Source of the DNA: Desulfobulbaceae bacterium
GTDB lineage: Bacteria; Desulfobacterota; Desulfobulbia; Desulfobulbales; Desulfocapsaceae
Assembly (NCBI GenBank): GCA_024227155.1
Contig: JAAELB010000425.1
Coordinates: forward strand, 1 to 58,939
Length of the DNA: 58,939 nt
Direction of reading: 5' to 3'
Made by a program: the position numbers and the translations under genes. The notes below the pieces were generated by a model. The model was given only the letters and a program-made list of their open reading frames with translations, searched no databases and was not told where the DNA came from. The stretch's first letter is position 1. Each line of letters starts with the position of its first letter. Shown piece by piece: positions 1 to 7,074 of the stretch.

Positions 1-891
1 AAAAAGATTTCTCCTGAGCGCCTGTCCATGGAAGATTTGACCCATGACACCATCGTTGATTTTTTAAACTGGATCGAATCCACACGGAACTGCACTGTAT
101 CAACTAGAAACCAGCGGTTGGTGGCGATCCATTCATTTATCAAGTTTGTGCAAAAACAGGTTCCCGAAAATGTGTTTGAATTTCAGAAAATACTGAACAT
201 TCCTGATAAAAAATGTGTGAAAACAGTTGTACCGTCCCTTACTGGTGAAGAAATGAAAATATTGCTGTCGATGCCTGACTCCTCAACCAGTAAGGGACTT
301 CGGGATATGGTATTGATGTCCGTATTATACGACAGTGCTGCAAGAGTTCAGGAGATCATTGATTTGAAAGTTAAGGATTTACGCCTGGATAAGCTTGCCG
401 TGATCACATTGCATGGTAAAGGTCGAAAGATTCGCTATGTTCCAATCACGGGAAAATCAAAAGATTTGTTGAAATCACATTTACGATACAGTTCGAGTGA
501 CAACGGAGTCAGTAGAGGCGAGCAGTATGTGTTTTTGAACCAGAGAAAACAGCAACTGTCACGATGGGGTGTCTCTTACATCATTAATAAGTATGTCAAT
601 TTGGCAAATTTGTGTGATGGATTCAACGTGCGTTTTTCCATCACGCCACATGTGTTCCGGCACAGCAAAAGCGTTCATTTACTTCAATCAGGTGTTAATC
701 TTATCTACATCAGAGATTTCCTTGGGCATAGCGACTGCAGTAGCACTCAAATCTATGCCAAGGCGGACACAGAGACGAGGAGAAAAGCATTGGAGGCGGC
801 ATATGTTGATATCCTGCCGACAACTGAGCTTCCGGATTGGTCCGATGATAGAAACCTTATGGATTTCCTTATTTCGGTTGGCCGTCAATGA
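1..891 (+). CDS. Tyrosine recombinase/integrase, 5' end outside window
   Basis: Site-specific DNA recombinase of the phage-integrase/XerC-D fold. The frame is open to the left edge, so the N-terminus is missing; the first internal ATG is at position 28. Counting from that ATG, the catalytic set is visible: Arg106 in SAARVQE, Lys131 in HGKGRK, HVFR at 208-211, His234 in LGHSD and the nucleophile Tyr243 in IYAKAD. The region before residue 65 is the SAM-like core-binding domain. All five catalytic positions are present, so the protein may be active. It is followed at once by a 15-bp inverted repeat and then by gene remnants, which suggests a mobile element end. The general family is sure; the element type is not known. 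Confidence 0.9.
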   Translation, partial: KKISPERLSMEDLTHDTIVDFLNWIESTRNCTVSTRNQRLVAIHSFIKFVQKQVPENVFEFQKILNIPDKKCVKTVVPSLTGEEMKILLSMPDSSTSKGLRDMVLMSVLYDSAARVQEIIDLKVKDLRLDKLAVITLHGKGRKIRYVPITGKSKDLLKSHLRYSSSDNGVSRGEQYVFLNQRKQQLSRWGVSYIINKYVNLANLCDGFNVRFSITPHVFRHSKSVHLLQSGVNLIYIRDFLGHSDCSSTQIYAKADTETRRKALEAAYVDILPTTELPDWSDDRNLMDFLISVGRQ

Positions 892-974
892 TGAAATGGT
901 GAGAGAATCGGGGGGGTACTTCCTGGTATGGCTGGTTTCCTGTCTTCTCTCACCATTTCATATCTCTCACCATA
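892..974. repeat. 15-bp inverted repeat plus a partial third copy after the integrase
   Basis: TGAAATGGTGAGAGA at 892-906 is repeated as its exact reverse complement at 946-960, with a 39-bp G-rich centre. An 11-bp partial copy (TCTCTCACCAT) follows in direct orientation at 964-974. The repeat begins one base after the last base of the integrase stop codon. It could be a terminator stem, a recombinase-binding site or an element end. There is no T-tract after it, which weakens the terminator reading. Confidence 0.55.
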
Positions 975-1148
975 ATAACGAAAGAAATGTTTGCCGTTCG
1001 ACCGGCAATTTCGGTGATCATGTGTACAGGTTTTAGTGAACTTGTCAACAAAGAACAGGCTCATGTACTAGGAATTAAAGGATTTCTTGCTAAACCTGTA
1101 CGTGGAGTAGATTTGGCCAAAACTATTCGTCTGATAATGGAGAGTTAG
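963..1148 (+). pseudogene. C-terminal remnant of a response-regulator receiver domain
   Basis: Reading from 963 to a TAG at 1146-1148 gives the last third of a receiver (REC) domain: a VIMCTGFSE strand/turn, then GIKGFLAKP with the conserved Lys-Pro after beta-5, then a final helix. This pattern is typical of the C-terminal receiver of hybrid histidine kinases. The phospho-acceptor Asp and everything upstream are absent, and there is no start codon or ribosome site. The upstream limit coincides with the inverted repeat behind the integrase, so the recombinase or its element probably replaced the rest of the gene. Identification is by motif only. Confidence 0.7.
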
Positions 1149-1231
1149 AGAAGATTCTTGGATAGTTTTGTGATTTATAACTTGCTACTATAGAGTTTAT
1201 TTTGCTTGGTATACGATAATAGGAGGGGAAG

Positions 1232-1345
1232 ATGAGACAGGATGTCGAATTCACAAGCAAAGGATCACTATGTCGTGGTTGGTTGTACATTCCAGAAAAA
1301 GTTGCTAAAGGAGGAGCAGCTCCAGGTATTGTCATTCAGCCATAG
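1232..1345 (+). pseudogene. First 37 codons of an alpha/beta hydrolase
   Basis: A strong ribosome site (AGGAGGGG, 1221-1228) precedes an ATG. The product begins MRQDVEFTSKGSLCRGWLYI and continues into AAPGIVI, the usual opening of dienelactone-hydrolase-like alpha/beta hydrolases, where an HG oxyanion motif should come next. Instead it stops at TAG 1343-1345. No catalytic Ser, Asp or His is present. The break lies where the opposite-strand DUF1501 remnant begins, so two gene fragments have been joined. Translation of the short peptide may still occur. Confidence 0.65.
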
Positions 1346-2435
1346 GGTTATCCAAATGTCGGCATATATTTCTCAGCCAGCCCCTAGAACTTCCGTCAGA
1401 TGCGCCCTTAGCAATGCGATGGTGTACGGCTTCTGGATGAAACCTGCCAGTCTTTAACTGTTCACAGATTCGGGCAATGATGTGCTCATAGGAGGTAAGA
1501 CCAACAATGTCAGCTCCACTCTCTTCAAATTTTGCTATTTCTGATGTTGGAAATATATCACCATAGACCCCACCGTTGACCCTGTCACCGAGCATGATTG
1601 CATAATTACCAACACCATGATCTGTGCCGTAATCACCGTTAGCGGCTAGCTGCCTGCCAAACTCACCGTAGACAAGAACCGATAAACGGGATGCCTTAGC
1701 TGCCTGATTGGTCCGGAGTTCATCAAACAGGGTATGAAGCCCTTTACCGTTACCAAAGATGTCTTCCATCTGAGGCTCAATGCTGTCCATCATATATCTG
1801 TGGTGGTCCCAGCCGCTGTAATCTGCACTGATCACATTTGTCTGCAGCAAATCCTCACAGGCCATCACATCATAGACGTTTCTGATCTGCCTGCCAAAGG
1901 AAGTCCTGGAAAGTTCATTATCAGAACTAGAATTATAGAGATCGTTTATAGCCTGTGGAACAGGAACACTTTCCAGTCTTTGATTGACCAGTCTACCAAA
2001 GGTCCTGACGGACTGCTCATGCTGAATTATCTGACGAAGTGGGGAATCCTCAGACATCTCCTGGGCTTTGGCAGCATAGTAACTGGTAAGAGCCCTGGAA
2101 ATATTCCCCCGGGTATTCCAGCGCCAGTTGTTTGTGCTGATATCTGTTTCGTATTCGTAAAGCCCCATGTTCCGTGTATCATTTCCATCAACCACGTCTG
2201 AATTGTCATGATCGTCAGGGTTTGTGCCGTGGGGACCAAAACAAAACTGTCGCACAGACCCACTCACCGAGCAGACATTCGTACCGCAGTTTTTTACAAG
2301 CCGACCACCCCAGCCGCTTAACCCGGTGTCATTAGCACCGGCCGTAGGGTCACCTCGTTCCAGCCTGATCTCTGAATGTGCGTGGTCTCTGTTCTTCATT
2401 TCAGGCAAAACAGTCGAGTCCCTGTGGTAGATCAA
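1332..2435 (-). pseudogene. DUF1501 family protein, truncated at both ends
   Basis: The middle and late part of a DUF1501 (sulfatase-fold) protein is clear: NRDHAHSE near the start, GWGGRLV, YGEFGRQLAANGDYGTDHG and GGVYGDIFP. Such proteins normally start with a TAT signal and about 100 further residues; these are missing, and the frame opens inside the end of the dockerin-like gene. The last 30 or so residues (from about HPEAVHH) do not resemble the usual C-terminal end, so the 3' end also looks replaced. The first ten residues are probably out-of-frame dockerin DNA. Most likely a non-functional remnant; DUF1501 proteins are usually secreted and of unknown role. Confidence 0.7.
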
Positions 2436-2694
2436 AGGCTATAACCCGTAACGAGTGTATGGCTTCCGCAAGACCGATTTTAAAATCACCGTCTAAATCA
2501 GCATCTGTATACACCATTTGCTCTGTGGACTGACCTGAGACGATCTGGAGGGCAAGTACAGTATCTTCAAGGTCAATACGACAATCGTGAGAAACATCTC
2601 CCAGGTAAGAATCAGCAAAACTGCTATGAGCGACAACGAATATATGTAGGATAGACAATATACAAAGGAGCCAGTACAGTTTCTTCAGATACAT
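2401..2694 (-). CDS. Secreted dockerin-like (EF-hand pair) small protein
   Basis: 97 residues. An N-terminal signal peptide (about 1-27, ending HSSFA) is followed by two calcium-binding-loop repeats of the dockerin type I style: GDVSHDCRIDLEDTVLALQI at about 32-51 and DADLDGDFKIGLAEAIHSLR at about 64-83. Dockerin-like pairs of this form are common at the end of, or as separate modules of, secreted proteins in Desulfobacterota. Its last 35 bases overlap the opened frame of the DUF1501 remnant, so the C-terminus may be altered by the same rearrangement. It may have been the tail of a longer protein; as it stands it is a complete secreted peptide. Confidence 0.6.
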   Translation of the reverse strand: MYLKKLYWLLCILSILHIFVVAHSSFADSYLGDVSHDCRIDLEDTVLALQIVSGQSTEQMVYTDADLDGDFKIGLAEAIHSLRVIAFDLPQGLDCFA

Positions 2695-2824
2695 TGTTCC
2701 CTCACTAAGGGATGTTAAAACATCTCTTTTCCAGGCGATCCTAAAAAACTACTTCCAGATCGAAAGCGCTCCATTTGCAATCATTACGGTATCTTCGCAA
2801 TAAACCGTTAAGGAATGATACAAG

Positions 2825-3295
2825 TTAGTCCGTACTCGCTCTCACCATTAATACGGGCAAGTTCCCCCCTCGCATAACCTTTTCGGCAATACTACCAAGA
2901 GTGAAGCGCGAAATACCGCTTCTGCCATGGGTTGCCATGGTCACCAAGTTGGCATTGCTCTCTTTTTCGGCCTCAATAATTGCTTCTGCCGGATTTTGGT
3001 TAACCGCAATTTTGTACATAAGGGTGATTTGTTTGTTGCTCAGTTGCTCACCTACACTTAGAAGATACTTATTTGCCTCGTCTGTCATTTGGGCGAGTTC
3101 ATCCTCGTTGCATGGAACCGAAATCATCCCACCCCCTTGATATCGGATGTTGCGCGTGATGTTTGTTATCACATGAAGTAGTGTTATTTCAACGGCTTCC
3201 CCCGGCGCTAATCTGGAAATAAGTCCATTAACATAAGGAAGAGCCGCTTCACCTGTTTTTGAGCCATCCAGTGGCATGAGTATTCTCTCTGACAT
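2825..3295 (-). CDS. Universal stress protein (UspA family)
   Basis: 156-residue cytoplasmic nucleotide-binding protein, the usual single-domain length. The N-terminus MSERILMPLDGSKTGEAAL has the beta-1 strand and Asp of the family. The ATP-binding loop is seen near the C-terminus as THGRSGISRFTLGS, fitting G-2x-G-9x-G(S/T), so this is an ATP-binding type. It is monocistronic, with about 130 bp to the dockerin gene and 272 bp to the nap operon. Role: stress survival; the precise target is not predictable. Confidence 0.92.
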   Translation of the reverse strand: MSERILMPLDGSKTGEAALPYVNGLISRLAPGEAVEITLLHVITNITRNIRYQGGGMISVPCNEDELAQMTDEANKYLLSVGEQLSNKQITLMYKIAVNQNPAEAIIEAEKESNANLVTMATHGRSGISRFTLGSIAEKVMRGGNLPVLMVRASTD

Positions 3296-3517
3296 ATTTC
3301 ACCTCTTCTATTTATGAATCGGTCAAAACGGGCCTATAGTATTATTATATCTTCTGGATGGAGTGTGAAGCAAGGGATATTGCATTGGTTTATAGATCCG
3401 AGTTGCTCATACCTGCATACTCGGTTCAGTGGGTGGGGGGAAATTTTAAGTCAGTTACATCTTTGGTTGCTTTAAGTTGCTAGTATTAAAAATCTTTTCC
3501 ATGTTTCTTGTTTTGTT

Positions 3518-3549
3518 ACAGCGGGAACAGTTGAGATTGTTCCCGCTGT
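3518..3549. terminator. 12-bp stem-loop closing the nap operon
   Basis: ACAGCGGGAACA (3518-3529) pairs perfectly with TGTTCCCGCTGT (3538-3549) around an 8-base loop. It lies 18 bp beyond the nrfD stop codon on the minus strand, where a terminator is expected. There is no T-tract after the stem, so it may act as an RNA 3'-end stabiliser or a factor-dependent site rather than a classical intrinsic terminator. Confidence 0.55.
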
Positions 3550-3567
3550 TGTTGGAGGAAGATGATC

Positions 3568-4785
3568 TCATAAACCACTGTAATCTTGTTCTATGATCAA
3601 AGCAGCTCTAACAACCCCGGTAACCACAGTAACTCCTAAAGCAAGTATGCCCAAAGTGACACCGAGTTCCACCCAGGTGGGCAAATAATCGACAACTTCC
3701 CCAAGCGGACTTGGGATAAGTCCTGGAACGATTAAGCCGATCCCCTTTTCCATCCAGATAGCGATAAAGAGAAAGAAACAGGCTGGAAGTAAAACCCGTG
3801 GATTGTTCTTTCCGGGATTAAAAGCAAGAATCAGAGTTGCCAGCAGATTCACTGACACTGAGGTCCAGATCCAGGGAACTAACGAATCATGGCCATCCAA
3901 GCCAAAGAAAAGATAAATGGAACTGATTGAGTGGTGGGTCGGGAAATAAAATTCCTTAAAAATTTCGGAAAACAGCATAACCAAGTTGATGATTGCTGAA
4001 ATTACAATAATCAATCGCAGTTTATTGAAGACGCTACGATCAATCTTGTAGGTAGTGGAGCTGTGAATTATCGCAAGAATGAGAGTGATCAGGGCAGGGC
4101 CTGCTGCAAAAGCTGATGCCAGGAATCTCGGTCCCAACAGAGGGTTATTCCAAAATGGTCTGGCCGGCAATCCCTGGTACAAAAATGCGGTAACCATATG
4201 AATGGAGAATGCCCAGAAGATAGAGAGAAACACAAACGGCCTGTATTTTCTTTCATCGGCTGGACGCCCTTTATAGTGACTGTAGAGTATATACGCAGGC
4301 ACAAGAGCGTTGAGTAACAGGTAGCCGTTCAGTACCAGCACGTCCCAGGCGAGGATGGATGATGGAAAGTTGAAAATACCTATCCCGGGAATGAGGTGCC
4401 ACGCCTGAAGCGGCCCACCAAGATCCACCATTATAAATGCGAGGCACATAACCAGAGCCCCGACAGCGACACCTTCGCCAATGATTACAACATTGTGAAA
4501 GTCCGGATCATGAAAGACATAAGCCGGTAAAATCAGCATAACAGCAGCTGCAGCCACCCCGACCAGAAACGTAAAGTTCGAGATATAAAACCCCCAGCTT
4601 ACGATATCGTTCATCCCGGTTACGGATAGCCCATATTGTGCCTGATGAGAGTATGCATACACCCCCAATCCCATGAAACTCAAGAGTACTAACTTGAAGA
4701 ATTGAAAACCAATGCCACCGCTCAGGTTCCAGCGAACTACATCGACAAAGAAGGTTTTCAGATTTCTCTCAGAAATTGTCTGCAT
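3568..4785 (-). CDS. NrfD/PsrC-type membrane quinol-oxidising subunit
   Basis: Integral membrane protein of about 405 residues with some ten hydrophobic segments, the DsrP/HmeB-like long NrfD form. Proteins of this family pass electrons between the quinone pool and a periplasmic ferredoxin subunit without haem. I start it at the ATG at 4785, preceded by AGGTG; a TTG at 4800 overlapping the ferredoxin stop (TTGA) is the alternative. It is the last gene of the nap operon, directly after the four-cluster ferredoxin, its usual partner. With no napC or napH in the window, it is the likely quinol dehydrogenase feeding nitrate reductase (inference). Confidence 0.85.
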   Translation of the reverse strand: MQTISERNLKTFFVDVVRWNLSGGIGFQFFKLVLLSFMGLGVYAYSHQAQYGLSVTGMNDIVSWGFYISNFTFLVGVAAAAVMLILPAYVFHDPDFHNVVIIGEGVAVGALVMCLAFIMVDLGGPLQAWHLIPGIGIFNFPSSILAWDVLVLNGYLLLNALVPAYILYSHYKGRPADERKYRPFVFLSIFWAFSIHMVTAFLYQGLPARPFWNNPLLGPRFLASAFAAGPALITLILAIIHSSTTYKIDRSVFNKLRLIIVISAIINLVMLFSEIFKEFYFPTHHSISSIYLFFGLDGHDSLVPWIWTSVSVNLLATLILAFNPGKNNPRVLLPACFFLFIAIWMEKGIGLIVPGLIPSPLGEVVDYLPTWVELGVTLGILALGVTVVTGVVRAALIIEQDYSGL

Positions 4786-4796
4786 TATGACACCTA

Positions 4797-5765
4797 TCAA
4801 TCAATGAAATACCAAAATTTTGGATCAGTCCCGAGCTCTTCTTTCATCCGAAACACTTTCTTGTGCTTCAGGACGTAGCGAATTTCACTGTCAGGATCGA
4901 GTAAGTTGCCGAAAACACGTGCTCCAGTGGGGCAAGCCTCCACACAGGCTGGTAGCCTGCCTTTACGAGTTCTCTGGATACAGAAGGTGCATTTTTCCAT
5001 CTTGCCTTTGGGGCGGAGGCGGTTACCTAGATAATGCTGTTTGGTGGTAACTTCATCCTTTGGCATCTCCGCTTGCCCCCAGTTAAAGCGTCGGCCATAG
5101 TAGGGACAGGCAGCCTGACAATAACGGCAGCCTATACACCAGTCATAATCCACAACCACTATGCCATCGGGCTCCCTCCAGGTAGCCTTGGTGGGACATG
5201 CCTTGGTGCATGGAGCATTTTCGCAATGGAAACATTGGGTTCCCATATAAAATTTATTCTCCACCGGAACCTCATGGTAATACTGGCCATCACCCGTTCC
5301 GGGGTCCAACTGTCCCGGTTCCATTTCAAAGATTCTGATGTATTGGGTATTGGTTTTACGATCCAGATTGTTCTCCTCCACACAGGCGGTGACGCACTCC
5401 ATAAAACCTTCACAACGGGTGATGTTGAAGGCATAGCCGTAAAGCACACCCGCAAGAGGAGACTGACTGCTCATCTGTACATCAAGCCCCTTTTGTAACT
5501 TGGCCAAACGTTCTAATCTTGCAACCGTCTGCTCCTTTTCTTCCTGTGTCATAAGACGGTAATTTTTCTTGAAGAACTCTTGCCAGCGCAGCTTCAATTC
5601 TTCACTACTCGCAGCATCGGCAGAGGGTATACAACCTGTTGTCAGTGCTGCACTCCCAGCAGCTGCGGCAAATGAGAGCCCTTTGATAAAGGATCTCCGG
5701 TTGCTCTCTCCGTTCAGAAACTCCAACGGATTATTGTTTTTCGGCTGATTTTTTTTATCGCTCAT
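4797..5765 (-). CDS. TAT-exported four-[4Fe-4S] ferredoxin subunit (NrfC/DsrO type)
   Basis: 322 residues. The N-terminus carries a twin-arginine signal (RRSFIKG, Arg23-Arg24), followed by a hydrophobic stretch and LTTGC, which resembles a lipobox with Cys45. Four cysteine groups follow in the order of the NrfC/DsrO/HmeA family: CEGFMECVTAC, CFHCENAPCTKAC, CIGCRYCQAAC, and CTFC paired with the late CVEAC. It would carry electrons in the periplasm from the NrfD quinol site to the cytochromes. Its stop overlaps the possible TTG start of nrfD, and it lies 12 bp after the cytochrome gene. Whether it is lipid-anchored or cleaved is open. Confidence 0.88.
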   Translation of the reverse strand: MSDKKNQPKNNNPLEFLNGESNRRSFIKGLSFAAAAGSAALTTGCIPSADAASSEELKLRWQEFFKKNYRLMTQEEKEQTVARLERLAKLQKGLDVQMSSQSPLAGVLYGYAFNITRCEGFMECVTACVEENNLDRKTNTQYIRIFEMEPGQLDPGTGDGQYYHEVPVENKFYMGTQCFHCENAPCTKACPTKATWREPDGIVVVDYDWCIGCRYCQAACPYYGRRFNWGQAEMPKDEVTTKQHYLGNRLRPKGKMEKCTFCIQRTRKGRLPACVEACPTGARVFGNLLDPDSEIRYVLKHKKVFRMKEELGTDPKFWYFID

Positions 5766-5777
5766 ATAGTCTCCCTA

Positions 5778-6383
5778 TCAGTCCAAAGGTACCGAATAGG
5801 TTACAGGAAATCGTTTTTCAAATCGTGGAGAATGGGGGTTGTGACAGGTGGTGCAGTTGAAGACAACTCGATCACCAGCCCAGTTCGAAACCCTCTTTCC
5901 GTGTGCTCCGCCAAGCCAGTCACGCTTCTGGCGAAAATGACACTGACCGCAGAGTTGATAGCTGTGGTCAAAGTCAATTTTCCTACCCTTTTTGTCTTCC
6001 AGGTAGTCCCTCTCTTCATCATGGTGGCAATCTATACAACTTAAGGCTTGTTCGCCCCCACCATGCTGTAAAGAGACATCGCCATGGGTTAACTCAAAAC
6101 CTTGATTGACAGTAACCGGCTTTGTTGTGTGGCAGCTGCTGCACTTATAGCGTCCAATCATCTTTTTTCTAGCCAGTACCCTGAAGGAGCCGCCCTGATA
6201 CGCATCGTTTGCCAAAACAGATTCCGCTGTGACCTGCTTGTCAAGGGTGACAGAACGATTATCAAATGTTACATCTGCTTTTTTTACTTCATCCAGAAAG
6301 GATTTCTCACTGGCATTAGTCTGGGTAACAAAGAATGCAAAACACACTGCAATCATTGTAAATAATTTGATTATTCTTGTCAT
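5778..6383 (-). CDS. Periplasmic tetrahaem cytochrome c
   Basis: 201 residues with a signal peptide (about 1-24, ending NASE) and four CxxCH haem sites at C81-H85, C116-H120, C145-H149 and C177-H181. Additional histidines (H100, H107, H121, H140, H161) can supply second axial ligands, giving a cytochrome c3/NapM-like protein. Desulfovibrio nap operons also carry a tetrahaem cytochrome, NapM. Its position between napB and the ferredoxin-NrfD pair suggests it relays electrons from the ferredoxin to NapB/NapA. It is not similar enough by eye to claim orthology with NapM. Confidence 0.85.
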   Translation of the reverse strand: MTRIIKLFTMIAVCFAFFVTQTNASEKSFLDEVKKADVTFDNRSVTLDKQVTAESVLANDAYQGGSFRVLARKKMIGRYKCSSCHTTKPVTVNQGFELTHGDVSLQHGGGEQALSCIDCHHDEERDYLEDKKGRKIDFDHSYQLCGQCHFRQKRDWLGGAHGKRVSNWAGDRVVFNCTTCHNPHSPRFEKRFPVTYSVPLD

Positions 6384-6417
6384 AACATGACCGGTTTGTC
6401 GAGTTTTAAGCTTCTGA

Positions 6418-7074
6418 TTATTCTGGTCTTGTAAACACGTTTAATGGTGCCGTCTGCTCCGCAGTTGCGTGGCACTGTCGGCAATCTCCTCTGGCAGCGT
6501 GAGTTATCCGTATCTCTGTCGCGGCTGCCGGACCGGTGTGACAAGCAATACAATTTTCACGTAATTGCAGGCTATGGGGTACAGGCGGCGGAGAGCTGCT
6601 TAAGAATGACTGCCCCAGGCGGGGTGGTTGTATTGACTTCCAGTCGGTCTCGACAAACGGTTCTTCGGTTGTTACTTGGGCATGGCACTGATAACAGAGA
6701 CTGTTTTCAGGGTGTGGGGTTACTGGGGCAAATTTGCCAAATTCAGAGCTGAAACCACCTTTTTCGTGGCATGAGAGACAATCCGTCTCATTGCCACTAA
6801 AGCTAAGGTCAACCTCATGCGGAATTCGCGGTGGAGAGCCGGGATATTGTCTCAGGCTATAGAACCCTGCAAGGTTTCGCCCACCTGAGTCGGCAGTCAG
6901 GTTCTGATTAGGTATTTCCCGCTGGGCGGTAAAGATTTTTTTCCCCTGATTATCAAAATTGGAGGGTACCTGCGAGTCGGCTGCTGCGGTTTCGATAGAA
7001 AACAACGAGAGACCAACGCAGCCAAGGATGGCAACGCAGGTAGCTATTTTGCCTTTCCTCAATACAGGTTTCAT
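6418..7074 (-). CDS. napB: Tetrahaem NapB-like nitrate reductase cytochrome subunit
   Basis: 218 residues, signal peptide to about 31. The central part is typical NapB: YPGSPPRIPH (His86), haem 1 C99-H103, PVTPH (His121), haem 2 C127-H131. Ordinary NapB ends there with two haems. This protein repeats the scheme: PPPVPH (His167), haem 3 C175-H179, ITHAA (His192), haem 4 C198-H202. It therefore appears to be an internally duplicated four-haem NapB. The start is the ATG at 7074, overlapping the napA stop as TAATG; a longer reading to 7101 is less likely. Expected role: electron donor to NapA in the periplasm. Confidence 0.85.
   Translation of the reverse strand: MKPVLRKGKIATCVAILGCVGLSLFSIETAAADSQVPSNFDNQGKKIFTAQREIPNQNLTADSGGRNLAGFYSLRQYPGSPPRIPHEVDLSFSGNETDCLSCHEKGGFSSEFGKFAPVTPHPENSLCYQCHAQVTTEEPFVETDWKSIQPPRLGQSFLSSSPPPVPHSLQLRENCIACHTGPAAATEIRITHAARGDCRQCHATAEQTAPLNVFTRPE

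Noticed and set aside
5034-5498. 154-codon plus-strand frame
   Set aside because: Antisense to the ferredoxin gene, whose cysteine motifs are clear.
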